This document shows, in pieces, positions 25,124 to 34,204 of a DNA stretch of 64,000 nucleotides. The notes under the pieces were generated by a model that had not been told where the DNA came from, did not search any database, and worked only from the letters and a program-made list of their open reading frames with translations. Each line of letters begins with the position of its first letter. The stretch's first letter is position 1. Origin of the DNA: Galaxea fascicularis (Eukaryota > Cnidaria > Anthozoa > Scleractinia > Euphylliidae); the NCBI GenBank assembly GCA_948470475.1, contig OX419342.1, forward strand, positions 16,670,510 through 16,734,509. The letters are read 5' to 3'. The translations under genes and the position numbers were made by a program.

Positions 25124-26209
25124 CAACTAATGAATAAATCCGGAAAAAGAGTGGCGTCTGAATCAGTTCAGTACGGCAGTTTTTATTCGGTGCTGCAACG
25201 TTGTTAAGTTCGACAAGATCTGCCGCATCATTCGACCCTGGATCGGCAACTGATCGATGTTTCATACGGTGCTCTTCTCATGTGCCGAACCAAATGCATT
25301 AATTATAACAATGTATAAATGAATAATGCCTTCTCCGTATATAAAATACATATTAGGTTCGAGACACGGTACGCCGTCTGAATCAGCTGTCGCGCCAATG
25401 TCGCTCCAAAGTCGAGCCTAATTCAATTAGGTTCGGCACGTGAGTGCATGGAGCGGCATCTGAACCGGGCCTTACTATAGGATCAACGAGGGGAAATGAT
25501 AAGGTCAAACAAGAAAGGTTTACGCCTTCCATAAATGTCGCTTACAGTAAGGCTCATATAAAGATGATCCGACGATTTTTTTGTCTCTCTATTTTTCAGC
25601 TTATTACAAGTGCGCATGTTCAATGATCGGTTAATGCAGTTGGAGAGAGCATTTATTAATAAGGAAGTGTTCCCTGATAGACCTTCAGCGAGGTGAATAC
25701 GCGTTACACCATGCCATCAACATACCATTTCACCATCTATGTAAACGTAATTGAAACTTTAAAAAAATCCGCGTGTTCTGCAACGCAGAAAATAACTGCA
25801 GCCATTGTTTTTAAGTGCACGACGTGTAAGCTGGTAAGAGGATGCAACGGCAAATACAGTAACTTTGACTTGTGATATGGGCATAATGCTACTCAAAGCA
25901 AGTCGGACTTATACGCTCCCGCAAAGACGTCATGCTAAACGTTATCAACTGCTAGACAGGTAAACTCCGCATTAACAGGGTACTCAAATATTTCTATCTT
26001 CGTTTTGTTATGGTTTCAGACATGTGGTTCTTGCATCAAGCCACTTCCCGACATCACCTGATATCAAATTTGCTGGCATCACAGACTCAATTCATATCGC
26101 ACAGAACACTAACCGTGAAAATGAATGGCAGAGAGTTGGGAACCAGATCTCTATGGCGACACACGCTTTTCGTTCGGCTGTTTCGCTTTTACAGCCCCCA
26201 GACTTTTGA
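6668..26209 (+). CDS. Transferrin receptor / glutamate carboxypeptidase II-like pseudo-peptidase, 16 exons
   Basis: Exons: 6668-6882, 9343-9736, 10487-10658, 11030-11117, 13754-13840, 13950-14035, 14651-14743, 15736-15809, 16263-16326, 16511-16575, 20861-20916, 21755-21845, 22524-22686, 24408-24489, 25600-25692, 26020-26209. They sum to 2013 nt, one 670-residue frame with all phases consistent. Order: short cytoplasmic tail, signal anchor (residues about 10-29), protease-associated/apical domain (GKLLYVNYG, GVLLYLDPAD, DPLTPGYPAT), M28-like domain (AHWQGGLDFKYG, SVVGTIKGNKEPD, GWSPRRTIKI, VAYLNMESSI), then the helical dimerisation domain (FNDRLMQLERAFI). In M28B peptidases two zinc ions are held by His, Asp, Glu, Asp and His. 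Here the His/Asp segment is shortened to GSPHTFGGTAV, the Glu-Glu segment is SWGAGSTGAVEW, the later Asp is Glu, and the last His segment is absent. I infer a non-catalytic type II receptor of the TfR/NAALADL2 kind. The ligand cannot be read. Family lengths are about 740-760, so this one is compact. Confidence 0.92.
6883..9342. other. Intron 1 of the TfR/GCPII-like gene
   Basis: 2.46 kb with no coding segment recognised. A short GTATGTAG-type run lies at about 9127-9151. The open frame at 6934-7149 shows no similarity that I can recognise and no good acceptor and donor pair, so it is left out. Confidence 0.6.
9343..9736 (+). CDS. Exon 2: start of the ectodomain and apical (PA) domain
   Basis: Acceptor TTTCCGTCAG at 9342; donor AAG|GTACCA at 9737 (phase 0). 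It encodes the stem-proximal part (IEKEWNSLGLNTVEVKRYDV), typical of the GCPII/TfR family where a 'WKEFGLDSVEL'-like strand opens the fold, and the strand pair GKLLYVNYG and GKLVLLRYGK of the apical domain. The reading frame stays open past the donor as far as about 9811, but homology stops at LESTK. Confidence 0.88.
9893..9976. repeat. Short imperfect tandem duplication in intron 2
   Basis: CAGATAGAAAGAAAAAAAAAC followed by TGAT occurs twice about 44 bp apart, each followed by a TTCAACACACG segment. It is probably a local duplication in an A-rich stretch. Confidence 0.6.
11424..11460 (+). repeat. Isolated GGGCTCCGCTA motif of the palindrome family terminus
   Basis: TATGGGGCTCCGCTAAAA here matches the start of the terminal hairpin unit (TATGGGGCTCCGCTTTGC at about 2220 and 5154), preceded by a second TTCCGCTAAAAG. 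The rest of the family is absent, so it may be a decayed end or a target preference. Confidence 0.4.
11655..11693 (+). other. G-rich purine tract with quadruplex potential
   Basis: A run of GGGG-A blocks, including eleven consecutive Gs, in intron 4. It has four or more G-runs within 40 bases on the plus strand. Function unknown. Confidence 0.5.
12200..13445. repeat. Cluster of decayed DNA-element ends with CACACTAGNCGA motifs, plus a 36-bp tandem duplication
   Basis: CACACTAGCCGA or close variants occur at about 12215, 12702, 12804 and 13378, and in the opposite sense (TCGGCTAGTGTG) at about 12847. This is the signature of nested or degraded terminal inverted repeats. An exact 36-bp duplication beginning GGATCACTCATCG lies at 13078-13149. 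No transposase frame is seen. The SINE at 12360-12650 sits inside the cluster. Confidence 0.5.
12360..12650 (+). mobile_element. tRNA-derived SINE, copy 1
   Basis: Internal pol III promoter: box A-like TGGCGCAGTAGTGAGAGC at about 12370 and box B-like GGGTTCGATTCCCG at about 12414. The body, with the conserved segments TGGGCTGAGTTTGTTGGT and TTTTTCTCCGGGTACTCC, is shared with the copies at 31608 and 42518. The tail here is a distinct AT-rich sequence ending in a long TTA repeat (12608-12648). It is in intron 4 of the TfR/GCPII-like gene. Confidence 0.85.
13617..13693 (+). repeat. Imperfect trinucleotide microsatellite (GTCATC / CATTGC)
   Basis: Repeated ATCGTC and TGCCAT/TGTTAT units lie just before exon 5. 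It has no coding signal in the gene's frame. Confidence 0.6.
14651..15809 (+). CDS. Exons 7 and 8: degenerate metal-binding core
   Basis: Exon 7 (14651-14743) reads DRYVLMGSPHTFGGTAVL and exon 8 (15736-15809) reads GWSPRRTIKICSWGAGSTG. In active M28B enzymes this part carries the GHxD-type motif, an Asp in a GGxDPxSGA-type loop and the Glu-Glu pair. About nine residues are missing from the first loop and the Glu pair is replaced by Gly/Ser. The flanking structural residues (DRYV, GW.PRRTI, SW) are kept, so the loss looks selective and not random decay. The 1-kb intron between the exons contains a MITE (15572-15720). Confidence 0.88.
15572..15720. mobile_element. Palindromic MITE (TIR ATATCAAACACTCG)
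   Basis: The arms ATATCAAACACTCG and CGTGTTTGATAT, and internally CAGTGTTTCATC and GATGAAACACTG with CCAAACACC and GGTGTTTGG, make a nearly complete hairpin of about 150 bp. It lies in intron 7, a few bases upstream of exon 8. Both open frames across it are shadows of the palindrome. Confidence 0.75.
17928..19990 (+). repeat. Diverged single-arm copy of the palindrome family
   Basis: Begins with TTTAGGCAAGCCTAAAAGCGGAGCTCCACAG-type terminus text (17928-17957) and follows the left arm of the giant inverted repeat in order: GTAAAGACGATAGA at about 18482, CAAATATTGCAAAC at about 18663, the GGACAACATATTGCTGGCATT segment at about 18883, and CGGCAAAACCGTCCA at about 19881. It is more diverged than the two arms are from each other. 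A segment of about 350-500 bp is duplicated (18870-19400 and 19440-19800). It lies in intron 10 of the TfR/GCPII-like gene. Confidence 0.8.
20495..20660 (+). repeat. Terminal hairpin variant of the palindrome family
   Basis: Contains GTCGACGTACGTACGGTCGGTC repeats and then a hairpin of alternating GC with a CTTCGG loop, followed by GGAGCTCCGCTA, the same terminus as at 2266 and 5206. Together with 17928-19990 it probably marks the 3' end of the same insertion. Confidence 0.55.
21045..21625 (-). mobile_element. Penelope-like element, 3' part with GIY-YIG endonuclease (broken)
   Basis: On the minus strand an open frame at 21225-21623 gives the end of the polymerase (KPLKDLGKLLN) and a GIY-YIG endonuclease domain (VVYKFECGWCDASYVGYTRR then LYQRIEEHK), with a conserved family tail (SKFDCLLYEMFLIRE). 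A one-base deletion relative to the copy at 43021 ends the frame early. The 3' region holds the hammerhead-like module at 21078-21113. The 5' end is truncated at about 21625. It lies in intron 11 of the TfR/GCPII-like gene. Confidence 0.8.
21078..21113 (-). ncRNA. Hammerhead-ribozyme-like module
   Basis: On the minus strand: CTGATGA, one T, a GGTGT/ACACC stem, then GAAAC, GTT and GTC. The AC...GT pairing around GTT would give the minimal stem III, and GTC is the usual cleavage triplet. It lies at the 3' end of the Penelope-like element at 21045-21625. Confidence 0.5.
22129..22154 (-). ncRNA. Degenerate hammerhead-like module
   Basis: On the minus strand: TTGACAAA, a GAGC/GCTC stem, then GAAACGTC. 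The layout is the same as the better-preserved modules at 21078 and 23830, but the CTGANGA core has decayed. It is probably the 3' end of a Penelope-like remnant. Confidence 0.3.
23370..23910 (+). mobile_element. 5'-truncated Penelope-like element with GIY-YIG tail, 15-bp target duplication
   Basis: Flanked by the 15-bp direct repeat AACTATTTTATTTAT at 23355-23369 and 23911-23925. It encodes the C-terminal GIY-YIG segment (SQHYIGSTTRFIHDRVREHL at about 23393-23452, then FEAFYIREYKPTINS), stopping at about 23628. A hammerhead-like module lies at 23830-23862 in the 3' region. The copy starts mid-domain, so the truncation is 5'. Confidence 0.85.
23830..23862 (+). ncRNA. Hammerhead-ribozyme-like module
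   Basis: CTGATGA, one T, a GCCG/CGGC stem with a five-base loop, then GAAA and GCTTGGAC. The core letters and their order match the hammerhead CUGANGA...GAAA arrangement. The extra U before stem II and the missing GUC make activity doubtful. It lies in the 3' region of a Penelope-like fragment; hammerheads are known in Penelope-like elements. Confidence 0.45.
25087..25471. mobile_element. MITE with GGCCCGGTTCAGACG ends (PIF/Harbinger-like)
   Basis: Ends TTA-GGCCCGGTTCAGACGCCGCTCCA and TGGAGCGGCATCTGAACCGGGCC-TTA, so a 3-bp TTA duplication flanks matched inverted repeats. The internal GTGCCGAACC/GGTTCGGCAC and GGCGTCTGAATCAG blocks are also inverted. It has no protein. It lies in intron 14 of the TfR/GCPII-like gene. 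Confidence 0.8.
26020..26209 (+). CDS. Exon 16: C-terminal exon of the TfR/GCPII-like protein
   Basis: Acceptor TATGGTTTCAG at 26019. It encodes the C-terminal helical region (HVVLASSHF, FAGITDSIHIA, EWQRVGNQISMATHAFRSA) and stops at TGA 26207-26209. In the family the corresponding RHV.YAPSSH and final helix pack in the dimer. A polyadenylation signal AATAAA lies at about 26492. The open frame in another phase that runs to 26405 is a shadow. Confidence 0.9.
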
Positions 26210-27207
26210 CCTTGGTGTGATAACGGACTTCGGTCAAGAAGTGTTAATCATGTTAATTCCTTTTTACCTCGATTCGGAAATTTGCGCATTGGTTGTTATG
26301 CGAAAGTCAAGTGTACAACTAGATATAATCGTTCATGTTGGGCATTACGTTCCAAGATCAAAGTTCGCTGCTTATCTGCACAAGAGCTTCCTATTTCTCA
26401 CTTAATAGGCTTGGAATGGTATACACATATATGCTAACAACAGCTAATTAATTAATCCTTTTCTTATTTCCTTCACCCATCCAAATGTGCAAATAAAAAA
26501 TTACAAAACAACGTTATGCTAACAGACGCCCGAGAGAAATTAGGACAGGAGGCAGTCATGACATTCCCTTTGCCCTCTACAACAGGAGACTAGTGTTGGC
26601 CAGCCTGGACCATAAGGCATTGACAAATCCTGGCTCGATACAGAGACTGTTTTGAGGATTGGTAACATCTCGGATGAACATATTAGTGCTGAAGGCTTGC
26701 CAATACCTTGAAAATAATTAAGGCTGAAAAAATGAGGGTCAAAATAAATCCAGATTACAGTTATTTATTTCACCCTTTTTAAGTATGTGTGAGTAAAATC
26801 TGTAAACGTTTAAACCTGTAGATCTCAGTGCTAACAATTAAAGAGTAAAGGTATTGGGGACCACAGGGGAGTTAACCTACTTCTGTTTCGGTCGCCTTTT
26901 GAGTCATACTTTTATTGATGGGTTGGCTCGTTGAGATTTGCAAAATGAGTGAACAGATTGCAATTCTTTGTAAGAAATTTATATGTGCCCTATGTTAATA
27001 CCCCTGTCATTCCGAGGTTTCCACAGGTATTATTGAGTGGTTGTTTAGCAACCTCTGATAATGTGGCTCATGCACCACCAACTAAGCAATTCCACGAGTA
27101 TTTTCGATGCTTCGGTACCTACAGGGGGGAAGGAGCGGTTAGAAATCTCTTAATGTTCTATAAGGTCTGGTATGTAAGGAGGTGAATCTCAGCGCGGTGA
27201 ATTCGTG

Positions 27208-27227
27208 GGGGGGGGGGGGGGGGGGCT
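27208..27227 (+). repeat. Poly-G homopolymer
   Basis: About twenty consecutive Gs. The length is error-prone in sequencing and should be treated as approximate. Confidence 0.8.
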
Positions 27228-28079
27228 ACGTGTTTGCCGGTGACGGTGTTTTCATGGAACCTGTTAAATAACACCCGGGATGTGTAATATATACATATGA
27301 AGATAAGCCTAAAAGTGATGCTTTTTAAACTTTTTTTCTTTGAGTAGCATATTTAAGCACGTCTGCTGCTGCACAAGACAATACTATAGATAACAGTGTG
27401 TAAGGGGAAAAAGCCGTCCGTACACGCTCTCGCAACTTTGCCGCACAGTTTTTTCTACCAATTTTTTTGCCCAAAAGTGAGGAAGTTTTAGGATTCTAAG
27501 GAACTGCTGGATAGCAAATATTTGAAGAAAAAAAACAATACCAAACAAACATCCTTGAGGCCAAACTACTGCCACAGCAAAGAGTTAAAAAATTCACCAC
27601 AGGGCAAGAACAACAAAACATTGTAACAAAACAAATGCAAAAGTTCAATAAAGTTTTAGCTTATTAAAAACAATATCGACACCGATAAAATATCACAAGG
27701 TCTTTTTTTTTGCTGTCTTTAGTTCGTTAGTTTTCTTGTTTTTTTTTTAACGCTGTTAGATATTTGATTTCCCAACAAAATGTGGGTGAAAGTTGTCCGT
27801 AAAATGAGGAATCAGTAAAATTGGATTGTCTCGAATGTCACATTTCAGTTTGGATTACATGAGAGGAAATCTCAGAATCTCGCCCAGGGACGCCAAAACT
27901 AAGACCAAAAATTCTTCGGTTCGATAACATATCGTGCTAATTTACCCATGGTGCGGCGCTGCAACAATCAACAGGAGGAAGAAACTTCAAAAGTGTGGTC
28001 TGTGCATAATGTACAAGGTCATCTGTTTGGCTCATAGAAATTGTGGATGTGCTGTGCGTTATACTTTTGGATTCAGATA

Positions 28080-28312
28080 ACATCACATCAGCAAAGTTCG
28101 GTCTTGAAGATCTTGGTCACACTAGTGATATCGTTTGTTGCGCGGAATTGTTTAACAAGGAAACCGAAATGAAATTTGTTATGATTTTGTTCTGGTGGAC
28201 AAGGGTCTAAGGTCGAAGCAAAATATCGTTCCAAAGGTTTACTTTAATCCTGAGTTGGACAGCCCGCCCTTGTTCCGCCGTTTCATGTACAGAGCCACGA
28301 AGGATGATCAGT
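28080..28312 (+). pseudogene. Coding-like orphan segment with one frameshift
   Basis: Plus-strand frames read DNITSAKFGLEDLGHTSDIV and, after a shift near 28190, VDKGLRSKQNIVPKVYF then SPPLFRRFMYRATKDDQ and a stop. The composition looks protein-coding (few stops, acidic and basic residues mixed), but I recognise no family, and no splice sites clearly frame it. It could be a decayed exon or a transposon-gene remnant. Confidence 0.3.
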
Positions 28313-28400
28313 AAAGAACTTAACATTTGTCTTTATTTGTAATTCGTAATACTGTTATGAATTCTTTACAAAAGTTTCGATGTCATTGATCCGTCCCGAA

Positions 28401-29973
28401 TTATTCTGCTTTACAGATCTTTTCTGCGAGCTGTTCCACGTGATCTTCATTGTACGAGCTTTTATCGAAGTCCAATAGTAGCTCATGGGATTCACTCGGT
28501 TTGCTGACAAGCTCATCAAGTTCAGCTTTGTACAGCCTATGCAAACGGTCAGAAGTTCCCACTGCGAATAACTCGAAACCTTTCCTCTCCATGTTTCTCG
28601 ACAATAGTTTTGAAAAGTCAATCCCAAGAGAGCTAAAGCCATCAGTGACCACCACGACAACCTTTTTCACATCTATCAGGGGTTTAGAGAATTATTAAAA
28701 CCTTGAATTATTGCTGTGGTGTACAGTGAAAATCACTGAACAGTTTTTGGGGATATAGTGTTGTAAGAAATCTACCCAAATATCAGAAACTTTTCATGGA
28801 CGTTCATACTGGTTTCCGACCCTTTCCAGCACTTTTACTTAGATTGATCATTGTTGCCAACAGTTATACGTTGTAACCTTAACAGTAGTATCCAATAAAT
28901 GTCCAATCATTGGTGAACAAGATATATAACTATATAAAAAAAAAGGTACGTAGCTATTTTCACGTTATAGGTTAACACACTAACACTGTGACCTATTATG
29001 ACCACCCCTAATCAACTCATAAACGATCTCGGTGTTCCCATTTTTATTGTCGATAAGGCATATTTTGAATGATTTAAAATAAATAGTAGCCGCGGATTCA
29101 CAGAGGCCTAAAAGTTTCGAAAACTAAGGTGGCTCTGAATCCACTCCTACAATATATTTTTTTAGCTTGACAAAATTATTATGCCTGTTAATGAAAAATT
29201 GGGTTATAGCTCGGTTTTGAATTTTTGTCTCTTAAAGTTGAAATTTGGGGTGTTTCTGACAGGTTGTACTGTTGCTAGGGTAACAGGAAGTCATAACTTT
29301 TTCACCAATTATCAGCCATTTGTTTGATACTAGCCACTCCAAAGGTAACAACGTATCAAGATTGATAGTGATGATCCAACAAAGTACGAAAGCTGGAAAG
29401 AGCTGGAAACCAGTGTGAGCCACCTTTCGCTAAGGGGAATGTGAATCTCATATTTTGCACCAAATCGGGTCATAGGCAATTCCTTTTTTTTCTACATTAA
29501 GTTGCTTGGGAATTTTCGACCAATTAGATAGAGTCTTTAGTGAAGACGATTCCATGTCACAGAACTATAAATATGAAATCCACTTTTGTCCTCCTACGCA
29601 ATAAAGAAGCAGCTTTAGTAAGGTTGCCTACCTTTATCGTCAGACCTGGCTCCTTGAGCCTTCCTAAACGTCACGTCTTGTAGTTTTTGAAGAGCGATGT
29701 CAAGTCTTGTAAAGGAGCCTTCATAACGGAGCCCCTTTATCGCCTTTAGAATAGAATCCCGAGAAGAGTCCTCATTAAATTTTCTTCCCTGGTAAACGTA
29801 CTGACTGAACGATAAAGCAGCCACGTTAGTCATCTCCTTTGAAATTTCAAAGTGCTTCATGAGATCAGCAACGAATTCCTTGAAAAGGGCAAACTTATGT
29901 TCGGTCACACTAGCTGAACTGTCCAGCAGAACTGCTAGATCCATCTTACGACTGCACTTGAATTCTGCATCTG
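28401..29973 (-). CDS. von Willebrand factor A domain protein, last two exons
   Basis: Exon A at 29632-29973 (the acceptor at either 29973 or 29970 is possible; both are phase 1) and exon B at 28401-28672 join in phase 1 (G + AT = Asp). Together they form one complete vWA domain of about 200 residues: strand 1 with the metal-binding DxSxS (MDLAVLLDSSASV), helix region, a threonine loop (GSFTRLDIAL), then VVVVVTDGFSS with the conserved Asp-Gly, and a closing helix ending EKICKAE-stop. vWA domains of this type bind extracellular matrix or partner proteins. A poly(A) signal (TTTATT on the plus strand) lies at about 28332. The upstream part, including any signal peptide, is not visible; a Gypsy element lies just 5'. 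Isolated vWA proteins are common in cnidarian matrix. Confidence 0.85.
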
Positions 29974-30199
29974 CTGGCAAGAAATGTATAACAGCAACAA
30001 ATTCTTGCAGTTCAGTAGAAAGGAATATCAGTGATATCTACTCTGCTTTGAATTCATCGTATTTGCAACAAAGCGATTAATTTATCTTATCTTATATCCT
30101 ACATCTTATATCTTAATTTATCTTAAGGGAAACCCTTTTAAAGCTAGGAATGCCGCAGATCAGTGAAGATGGAACATTTGCAGAATCGAATGACCTCAG

Positions 30200-31607
30200 A
30201 ATAAAAGACGTGCCACATCAGTGCTGTTAAACAAGAAAAAGGCCTCCATCACCAAACCAGGGACTTCACTGACCAGTTAAGTAATCTGTTCAACGGAATC
30301 GGGAAGGTCAGAGACAACAAAGATGATAAAGATTTCTATGTCAAGTTCGGCATAACACCAGATGAAGTGCCAGTGGCTCAGAAGCCAAGAACAGTTGCTT
30401 ATTACGTACAAAATTGCCGAAGAAATGGTTGGAGCAGTGTTTAGAAGAGGAGGTCTTTGAAGAGGTACCCGAAGGAGAACCAGTAACATGGTGTTCCCCT
30501 CTCGTCATCCATCCAAAACCAAGGTTCAGCGAATATGACAAAGAGACCCCAGAACAGCACATGATAAGGGGCAGCGTTGACCTCTGGTATACAACTAATT
30601 CATGAAGAGGCACAGCATCACCTTAGGTACGACTGTTGAAGATTTCATGCACAAATTCCATGATTGTACTGTCTTTTCCAAATTAGACGTGAGGCAAGAA
30701 TACGGCTAGAATCCAGAAAGATTGTCACCCTCAGGTCTCCCTGGGGAAACATGAGACAAAAGCGGTTAATCTTTGGAGCGACGTCTTCACAAGACCTCTT
30801 TGACGAAGCTGGCTATCGAGTATTCGGAGATATACCTCGGTGTTTCAACAAGCGCGACGACATCTTTCTGAGTGGAAGAGATCTTGAAGAGCACAACAAG
30901 ACTTTGGAAGCAGTCCTACATTAGATTTTGGCATAACCTTTAACCCAGATAAGTGCCAGTTTGGAATCGAAGAGATTGAATTATATGGACATCAATTCAC
31001 CAAGCATGGACTAAATCCCAACCTTGATAAAGTCAGAGATCTGGAAGAAGCAAGCCCACCTGAGTTGGCATGACGATTTATCTGTCAAGATTCATCCCAA
31101 AGTACTCATCACTGATTGCCACACTGAGGGAGCTAGCACACAAAGATACCAGATTCAATGGAGTATGGAAGGGAATGAAGCATTTGAAAGGCTCAAAAGA
31201 AGCATTACAAAGGAGAGCACCCTCGCTGTCTCCAACCCATCGAGACCAGTCGTTGTCAGAACAGAGGCCAGTTATCGTGAGGGGCTGTCCGCTGGATTAT
31301 TCCAGCAGACAGACAGGGGTCTTCACCCAGTCCACTTCATCAACCACACCATGACTGACAAAGAAAATAGCTATAGCCAGACAGAGAAGGATGCACCAGC
31401 AGTTCACTGGGCCAAGAACAGATTCAGCATCTACCTCTTGGGAGCCTCACGGTTCAAGATCATCACAGGCCATTAACCCTTTATTCCTCTCTTCAACAAA
31501 GCAGATAGACGAGAAGCTCCCTCACCGAATCGAGAAATGGGTTATGGGAATGCAATATGTTGATTTCGAGCTCATCTATGAACCAGGCAAAGGTGAGATG
31601 GATCCAG
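30200..31607 (+). mobile_element. Gypsy-type LTR retrotransposon pol remnant (RT and RNase H), broken
   Basis: Successive plus-strand frames give the linker before RT (FNGIGKVRDNKD, DFYVKFGITPDEVPVAQKPR), the opening of RT (KKWLEQCLEEEVFEEVP, SPLVIHPKP), FSKLDVRQ (an altered DxR site), CQFGIEEIELYGHQFT, and the RNase H region (SAGLFQQTDRG, VHFINHTMTDKENSYSQTEK, FKIITGH). At least four frameshifts or stops interrupt it. The catalytic RT Asp-Asp motif is not found intact. It ends at GAGATGGATCCAG, where a SINE is inserted. Confidence 0.85.
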
Positions 31608-31905
31608 GGTTGGCGCAGTGGTGAGAGCGTTCGCCTTCCACCAATGTGTCCCGGGTTCGATTCCCTGAGTCGGCGTCATAAGTGGACTGAGTTTGTTGAT
31701 TCTCTACTCTGCTCCGAGAAGTTTTTCTCCGGGTACTCCGGTTTTCCCCTCTCTCCAAAAACTAACATTTGATTTGAGAATTGTAAAGAATCTAGAATTG
31801 TTAACTGTAACAGTTCAAAAGGTTATTATTGTAAGGCGCATTTGTTCATATTCACATGCTAATTTGCGCCTAATAAATTATTATGATGATGATGATTATC
31901 GTGAT
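31608..31905 (+). mobile_element. tRNA-derived SINE, copy 2, inserted in the Gypsy remnant
   Basis: Box A-like TGGCGCAGTGGTGAGAGC and box B-like GGGTTCGATTCCCTG, and the same body as the copies at 12360 and 42518. The tail runs TTATTATTGTAAGG, TATTCACATGCTAATTTGCG and CCTAATAAATTATTATG, ending in a GATGAT repeat. Gypsy pol text runs up to its first base. Confidence 0.88.
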
Positions 31906-31924
31906 GAACATTGAACATTCAACC

Positions 31925-32490
31925 TTGATTACGTGATTAAGCTTAGTTGTTTTTGATTTAGACAAGATACGTTTCTGTTCTTTTTCTTCTATCGAGTTTT
32001 TACGCCCCTATTTTCATATACTATTGTTCACAGTTTGAATCTATTACGTAGCTAGCCGTTCCTGTTTTATAACCGGTTTTACAACTGTACACGTGAATTG
32101 GACCCGTATCATAGAACGCCCTTTAAGCTTTTGTTAGTTGGAGTTAGGAGATCGCCGGAGTAACGTTGGAGTTTTTGGAGTTTCGTATGTTGGAGTTTTC
32201 TAGCCCTTAAGACAGGATCAGACGTAAGTTTCAGCTCATTGTATTCAGTTGTCGTTTTCCTTTAATTTTTTTTCCTTTGTAATTAGTCTTACTCCCTTTT
32301 TTTGATCTCGTACATTGTAATTTCCCCTTTTAGTTTTCACCGCATGTGTACTATAATTCAGACGAGTTGGTGATCGTATTAAACCGTTGAGTTAACTTGT
32401 GCTGTTGCATTCTACGCTGTGGTTGACACTTACCGATCTCCAGTGCACAACACCCCGTGTCCGCTGCACTGGGTACGCGACAATTATTAT
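31925..32490 (+). other. Possible LTR or 3' flank of the Gypsy element
   Basis: Non-coding. It contains a promoter-like and poly(A)-like region and a stretch ending CACTGGGTACGCGACA before an ATT run (32484-32505). Its position 3' of the pol remnant suggests a solo or 3' LTR, but no matching 5' LTR was found before 30200. Confidence 0.2.
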
Positions 32491-32509
32491 TACTATTATT
32501 GAATACAGT

Positions 32510-34200
32510 AGGCGCATAATTCCCTCAATCCTCCAAAGATAAAAGGTCAAACGGCCTAAGCCTAAGCGTAACAGAAAATGACCACACTACTTGCAGGACA
32601 ATGTTGTCTGAAACGTACACGGACACTTGCTTCCATTGACACTTGATATCTGTTTCTTTATGTTCGAGGAAAGGACGTTTGCGTGTTCTGATTGTTCAGG
32701 CGGTAGACCTCTCTGAAAATTGTGTCTGTATATTGTGTCTTTGCTTGTATAACACGTGTACTTCAGTTAGAGATGATTTCGTAGCATCAAAGCACAGTTT
32801 GTTGAATGCATTGGTCCCTTCAACTTCCATGTAAGAAACTTTGCAAACCCGCGCTAAATTGGCATGTGACAGGTTAAGGTTAACAGGAGACCAGTAGTTT
32901 ACTTTAGCTTACGACCACTTCTATGTCACTTGTATGTTAGTCGTAATTCGAGTACAAACTGCAACCCACCTGAAAGTACCAATAGCCAGCTAAAAATGAC
33001 AGCATTGAATATCATCTGAAATGTTAACAAAATTAGTCACCAGAATGGTCAACCAAACTACCAGTCCATTTTTGAAAAACCCGCAGAGTTGTACGGTTAC
33101 CTTATGAATCCATTTGTTGTCCTCTTTCAACAAACTCGACTAGGCTAAGCTAGAAGTGAGTTGTAAAATTGTAGTCAACAATGTGTGAAAATAAGGGATG
33201 AAATAGATTCTGCGCTGGAACTTTTAAACTTTTTAAGTCACCGCCGAGAGTGCTAAACAAGTGCGAGCCCATTAGTCCCTCTTCACTGCTTTGTGATCGT
33301 CTCGCTTCGCTTGACAATCAAGATAATTATTCTCTATTAACCCCCGGCGAGTCCGAGCTGTTGACTCCATCAAACAATCAATTTATCAAATAAACATATA
33401 GCTAGGTGTTTTATATCTTGCCCAACAATAAATTGAAGTGAAATGGTCTTTGGAGACCATTTGACACTGAGTGGTCATTATATCAACATTTAATTTCACG
33501 CTGCATTGGCTCAGTAAACAGTCGGTCCGCTCCCTGCGGTAACAAACTAACGAATGAAGATATACAGGTCAGCCGCGTGATCCTCATGAACTCAAAACCA
33601 TAGTGCTAATACGACTGTCAGTATCTTCGAATTCAAGCGTTATTTTAGGGGGAATGATTATACCGTTTAAACGCGCAACTCTGGTTGCGAAATAGTCATT
33701 CAAATTGCCTTTTTTTTCTTGTAATACGCTAACTTAAAGTCTTACAGGCCATAGACTGACGACAATCAAGACAGAAGAAAACGTTGTAATTACTGTAAAA
33801 ATAAAATAAAGGATAAATTTAAGTGTCACACGTACCTTTCAAACGGAGCAAAAAACTTGTTTCAGACCAAGTTCGTTTCAGAATTTTATCACACATTTAT
33901 TGTATTCAAATCGCCACCAAAAGAGGCGGAGTTGCCACCGAATAACCAGTTATGTGCTGTTAGCACATTAAATGACTCATTGCACCTGCTAAATGTTTGA
34001 GCGTATATCACTGAAAACATATTGATCATTGAATGTTTTTGTTGTCCTAGAAACCGTGGACGGGTGGCTTTGATTGTAGTCCTCAAGTCACCCAAAAACA
34101 CTTTAAAGTTGGCTCTTTCTTAATATATAATTTAGCAAAGCTGGTGTTACTATAGTTTTTGCTCACAAATGTAACAAAATGAAACGAATTTCAAAATAAA
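32510..34200. other. Intergenic, nothing recognised
   Basis: No exon with acceptable splice signals and no repeat of known type was seen. The open frames at 32643-32834 and 33889-34101 have no recognisable similarity. Confidence 0.5.
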
Positions 34201-34204
34201 TAAC

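Larger units (their letters stand above)
26210..28330. other. Intergenic region between the TfR/GCPII-like and vWA genes
   Basis: Holds the 3' UTR and polyadenylation signal of the upstream gene (AATAAA about 26492), a homopolymer of about 20 Gs (27208-27227) and a coding-like orphan segment at 28080-28312. Nothing else is recognised. Confidence 0.55.
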
